DNA of 8,465 bases from Afipia sp. Lineage in GTDB: Bacteria; Pseudomonadota; Alphaproteobacteria; Rhizobiales; Xanthobacteraceae. A program made the translations under genes and the position numbers. The DNA lies in contig JAGVII010000408.1 in the NCBI GenBank assembly GCA_020056155.1, positions 1-8,465 on the forward strand, read 5' to 3'. A model generated the notes under the pieces. That model was given only the letters and a program-made list of their open reading frames with translations, was not told where the DNA came from and did no database searches. Shown here piece by piece: positions 6,648-8,465 of this stretch (position 1 is its first letter; every line of letters starts with the position of its first letter).

Positions 6648-7359
6648 GTGCCAAAATTCGCGGCCAATTTGACCATGCTCTTCAACGAACTGCCGTTCCT
6701 CGACCGTTTCGCAGCGGCCAAGGCGGCAGGATTCACGGGCGTGGAGTATCTGTTCCCCTACGATTTTGAGAAAGCAGTGCTGGGCGAACAGCTGCAACAG
6801 CATGGACTCACGCAGGTGCTGCACAATCTGCCTGCGGAAAACTGGGCTGCCGGCGAACGTGGCATCGCGATCCTCCCGATCGGACCTCCGAATTTCGCGA
6901 CGGCGTCAAACGCGCCATCGAATAGCCAAGGCACTAGGTTGCCGACAGGTGAATTGCCTCGCCGGGATAGCGCCGGCCGGCGCCGGTCCTGCAGAGTTGC
7001 ACGCCGTGTTCGTGGAGAATCTCCGTTACGCGGCTGCGGCCCTCTCAAAGCAGGCAATCCAGATCATTTCAGAGGTCGGCTCGGAAAATCTGTTTGTCCA
7101 GTATGACATCTATCACATGCAGATCATGGAGGGCGATCTGGCCCCGACCATGAAGAAGAATCTGGACCACATCGCGCATATCCAGTTGGCCGACAATCCG
7201 GGCCGGAACGAGCCGGGTACCGGCGAAATCAACTACCCATTCCTGTTTCGCTATCTCGACGAGATCGGATATCGTGGCTCGATCGGCTGTGAATACAAGC
7301 CGAAGACCACCACCATGGAAGGTTTTGGGTGGTACGAGCCGCATACGGTCGATGCGTAA
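6648..7359 (+). pseudogene. hyi: Hydroxypyruvate isomerase with two frameshifts and an internal deletion
   Basis: Hyi interconverts hydroxypyruvate and tartronate semialdehyde; it is a TIM-barrel, metal-binding protein of about 258 residues. A GTG start with AAGGA 8 bases upstream opens MPKFAANLTMLFNELPFLDR and continues to HNLPAENWAAGERGIA. Lesion 1: a C is missing near 6877, since CTC-CC-GAT should read LP-D. Lesion 2: a base is missing near 6924, turning a Tyr codon into TAG in the middle frame. After it the third frame reads AKALGCRQVNCLAGIAPAGAG. Lesion 3: at 7050/7051 SK is joined directly to QAIQIISEVG, an in-frame loss of about 24 residues that in E. coli Hyi include LLIEPIN with metal ligand Glu143. 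The rest (QYDIYHMQIMEGDL, HIQLADNPGRNEPGTGEINY, GCEYKP) is well kept to the stop at 7357-7359. Three independent lesions make it a clear pseudogene. Confidence 0.92.
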
Positions 7360-7383
7360 TCAAGAAGAACCAGGGAGATCAGA

Positions 7384-8271
7384 ATGACCGACATCGGTTT
7401 CATCGGCCTCGGGATCATGGGACGGCCGATGGCGGGCCACCTTCAGACCGCCGGGCATCGCCTGTTTGTGCTGGAAAGATCCGCCGCGTCGAAAGACCTC
7501 GTTGCCACCGGCGCTATCGCCTGCAAGTCCGGCAAGGAGATCGCGGAGAAAGCCGGCATCGTCATTATCATGGTGCCCGATACGCCCGACGTTGAATCAG
7601 TTCTTTTCAATATTGGCGGCGTAGCGGAGGGACTTTCAAAGGGGAAGATCGTCGTCGACATGAGTTCGATCTCGCCGATCGCGACAAAAGAGTTTGCCAA
7701 GAAGGTCAATGCGAAGGGCGCTGACTATCTGGATGCACCGGTTTCCGGCGGCGAAGTCGGCGCAAAAGCCGCATCGCTGACCATCATGGTGGGCGGGCCG
7801 CAAAGTGCATTCGACACCGTCAAGCCGCTGTTCGACAAGATGGGCAAGAATGTGACCCTGATCGGCGGCAACGGCGACGGCCAGACCACCAAGGTCGCCA
7901 ATCAGATCATCGTCGCGCTGACCATCGAGGCTGTCGCCGAAGGCCTGCTTTTCGCGTCAAAGGCTGGCGCCGATCCGACGCTGGTGCGGCAGGCGCTGAT
8001 GGGCGGGCTTGCCACCTCGCGCATTCTCGAACTGCATGGGGAGCGCATGATCAAGCGCACGTTCAATCCAGGTTTTCGCATCGAACTACACCAGAAAGAC
8101 CTCAACCTTGCACTCGACGGCGCGCGATCGCTCGGCCTGTCGTTGCCGAACACAGCGACGGCCCAGCAACTCTTCAATTCCTGTGTGGCCCAGGGCGGCA
8201 AAGCCTGGGATCATTCCGCGATGGTGAAGGCGTTGGAGACAATGGCCAACCACGAGGTGGCGAAGGCCTAA
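7384..8271 (+). CDS. glxR: Tartronate semialdehyde reductase (2-hydroxy-3-oxopropionate reductase)
   Basis: A beta-hydroxyacid dehydrogenase of 295 residues, the usual length, reducing tartronate semialdehyde to D-glycerate with NAD(P)H in the cytosol. The Rossmann motif GFIGLGIMGRPMA is at 5-17. The substrate-binding DAPVSGGEVGA is at 117-127. The catalytic Lys170 and Asn173 are in GQTTKVANQ (166-174), and HQKDLNLAL (236-244) follows. Glu31 closely follows the second Rossmann strand. The start is supported by GGGAG 6 bases upstream. It sits 24 bp after hyi in the order gcl-hyi-glxR, which favours tartronate semialdehyde over 3-hydroxyisobutyrate as substrate, although the fold alone would allow either. 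No lesion is visible, in contrast to the genes ahead of it. With gcl and hyi dead, its substrate must come from elsewhere, or it acts on another compound. Confidence 0.93.
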   Translation: MTDIGFIGLGIMGRPMAGHLQTAGHRLFVLERSAASKDLVATGAIACKSGKEIAEKAGIVIIMVPDTPDVESVLFNIGGVAEGLSKGKIVVDMSSISPIATKEFAKKVNAKGADYLDAPVSGGEVGAKAASLTIMVGGPQSAFDTVKPLFDKMGKNVTLIGGNGDGQTTKVANQIIVALTIEAVAEGLLFASKAGADPTLVRQALMGGLATSRILELHGERMIKRTFNPGFRIELHQKDLNLALDGARSLGLSLPNTATAQQLFNSCVAQGGKAWDHSAMVKALETMANHEVAKA

Positions 8272-8298
8272 GATCCAGGACACCTTGAGTTGAAATTG

Positions 8299-8327
8299 GC
8301 GGCGCAGTGAAATCAATACCGCGCCGC
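8299..8327 (+). other. Hairpin 1 downstream of glxR
   Basis: GCGGCGC (8299-8305) and GCGCCGC (8321-8327) form a perfect 7-bp inverted repeat around a 15-nt loop, 27 bases after the glxR stop. The following bases, TCTTCC, are not a real T-run, so termination, if any, would be weak. Confidence 0.45.
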
Positions 8328-8356
8328 TCTTCCATGAGCGTCCCGATGAGTTAGTC

Positions 8357-8381
8357 TGCCCGCGCGATCTATCAGCGGGCA
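8357..8381 (+). other. Hairpin 2 before the last gene
   Basis: TGCCCGC (8357-8363) and GCGGGCA (8375-8381) form a perfect 7-bp inverted repeat with an 11-nt loop. No T-run follows. It ends about 25 bases before the ribosome site of the gene at 8418. Together with hairpin 1 it may protect the 3' end of the glxR message or act as a rho-assisted stop. I found no other gene in 8272-8417. Confidence 0.4.
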
Positions 8382-8417
8382 AAGCCGCCTTGGTGGGAAC
8401 AGCTTAAGGAAAGATAC

Positions 8418-8465
8418 ATGATTGTCGTGACTGGAGACGCCGTCGCCAAGCTCGAAACATTCGAC
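8418..8465 (+). CDS. Start of an unfinished gene, possibly antibiotic-biosynthesis-monooxygenase family
   Basis: An ATG with AAGGA 7 bases upstream opens sixteen codons, MIVVTGDAVAKLETFD, to the window edge. The short first strand and the ETFD that follows resemble the start of small ABM-fold (YgiN-like quinol monooxygenase) proteins, which often open M-I-V-V/L-T-G and continue with P-E-x-F/D. Sixteen residues are too few to be sure. The ribosome site and codon use support a real gene; the family is a guess. It is co-oriented with glxR, 146 bp downstream. Confidence 0.5.
   Translation, partial: MIVVTGDAVAKLETFD

Noticed and set aside
6870..6930. hyi frameshifts as mere sequencing errors
   Set aside because: Possible for the single-base losses alone, but the nearby clean in-frame deletion and the broken gcl next to it make real decay the simpler reading. 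Reads are still needed to settle it.
1..8465. tRNA, rRNA, CRISPR arrays, insertion sequences, prophage or toxin-antitoxin genes
   Set aside because: Looked for on both strands; no tandem repeats with spacers, no transposase-like protein, no terminal inverted repeats flanking the deletions and no RNA gene signature were found.

Overview
The window looks like a chromosomal piece of an alphaproteobacterium, most likely of the Bradyrhizobium/Rhodopseudomonas/Afipia/Oligotropha group (Nitrobacteraceae). This is an inference from the GC-rich codon use, strong purine-rich Shine-Dalgarno sites and the protein sequences; no 16S or other marker is present. It holds an oxalate/glyoxylate catabolic locus built as two divergent transcription units.

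Left half, minus strand: a GntR/FCD-type regulator (2240-2965), oxalyl-CoA decarboxylase oxc (471-2204) and the N-terminal part of formyl-CoA transferase frc (runs off the left edge). They are co-oriented with short gaps and form a likely operon gntR-oxc-frc. Frc moves CoA from formyl-CoA to oxalate. Oxc decarboxylates oxalyl-CoA to formyl-CoA, so the pair cycles CoA, consumes oxalate and releases formate and CO2.

Centre: a control region of about 290 bp (2966-3256) carries two near-identical 19-bp dyads (TTGGCAT-N5-ATGCCAA) exactly 80 bp apart. Between them two TTGACA-like boxes face outward as an inverted repeat. I read this as a shared divergent promoter/operator, probably bound by the adjacent GntR protein. 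The plus-strand unit starts with an intact 722-residue ADP-forming acyl-CoA ligase (3257-5425). It has the ATP-grasp domain first and the CoA-binding/phospho-His domains second, and it is followed by a rho-independent terminator. Its placement suggests that it makes oxalyl-CoA or formyl-CoA (or activates a related short acid) to prime the oxalate cycle, but the substrate is not readable from sequence.

Right half, plus strand: the remains of a glycerate-pathway operon in the order known from E. coli allR-gcl-hyi-glxR. The first three genes are broken. An IclR-type regulator is cut after about 54 codons and joined by a deletion to the middle of glyoxylate carboligase (gcl). The gcl remnant also has a +2 frameshift from a TC duplication. 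Hydroxypyruvate isomerase (hyi) has two -1 frameshifts and an in-frame deletion of about 24 codons that removes a metal-binding Glu. Tartronate semialdehyde reductase (glxR, 7384-8271) downstream is intact with a good ribosome site. A further gene starts at 8418, possibly an antibiotic-biosynthesis-monooxygenase-family protein, and is cut by the window edge.

Taken together, this copy of the locus keeps oxalate oxidation to formate and CO2 but has lost the local route from glyoxylate to glycerate. Either oxalate is only an energy source here, or gcl/hyi functions are supplied elsewhere. The decay of gcl and hyi beside intact neighbours, the twin operators and the divergent CoA ligase are the points most worth following.
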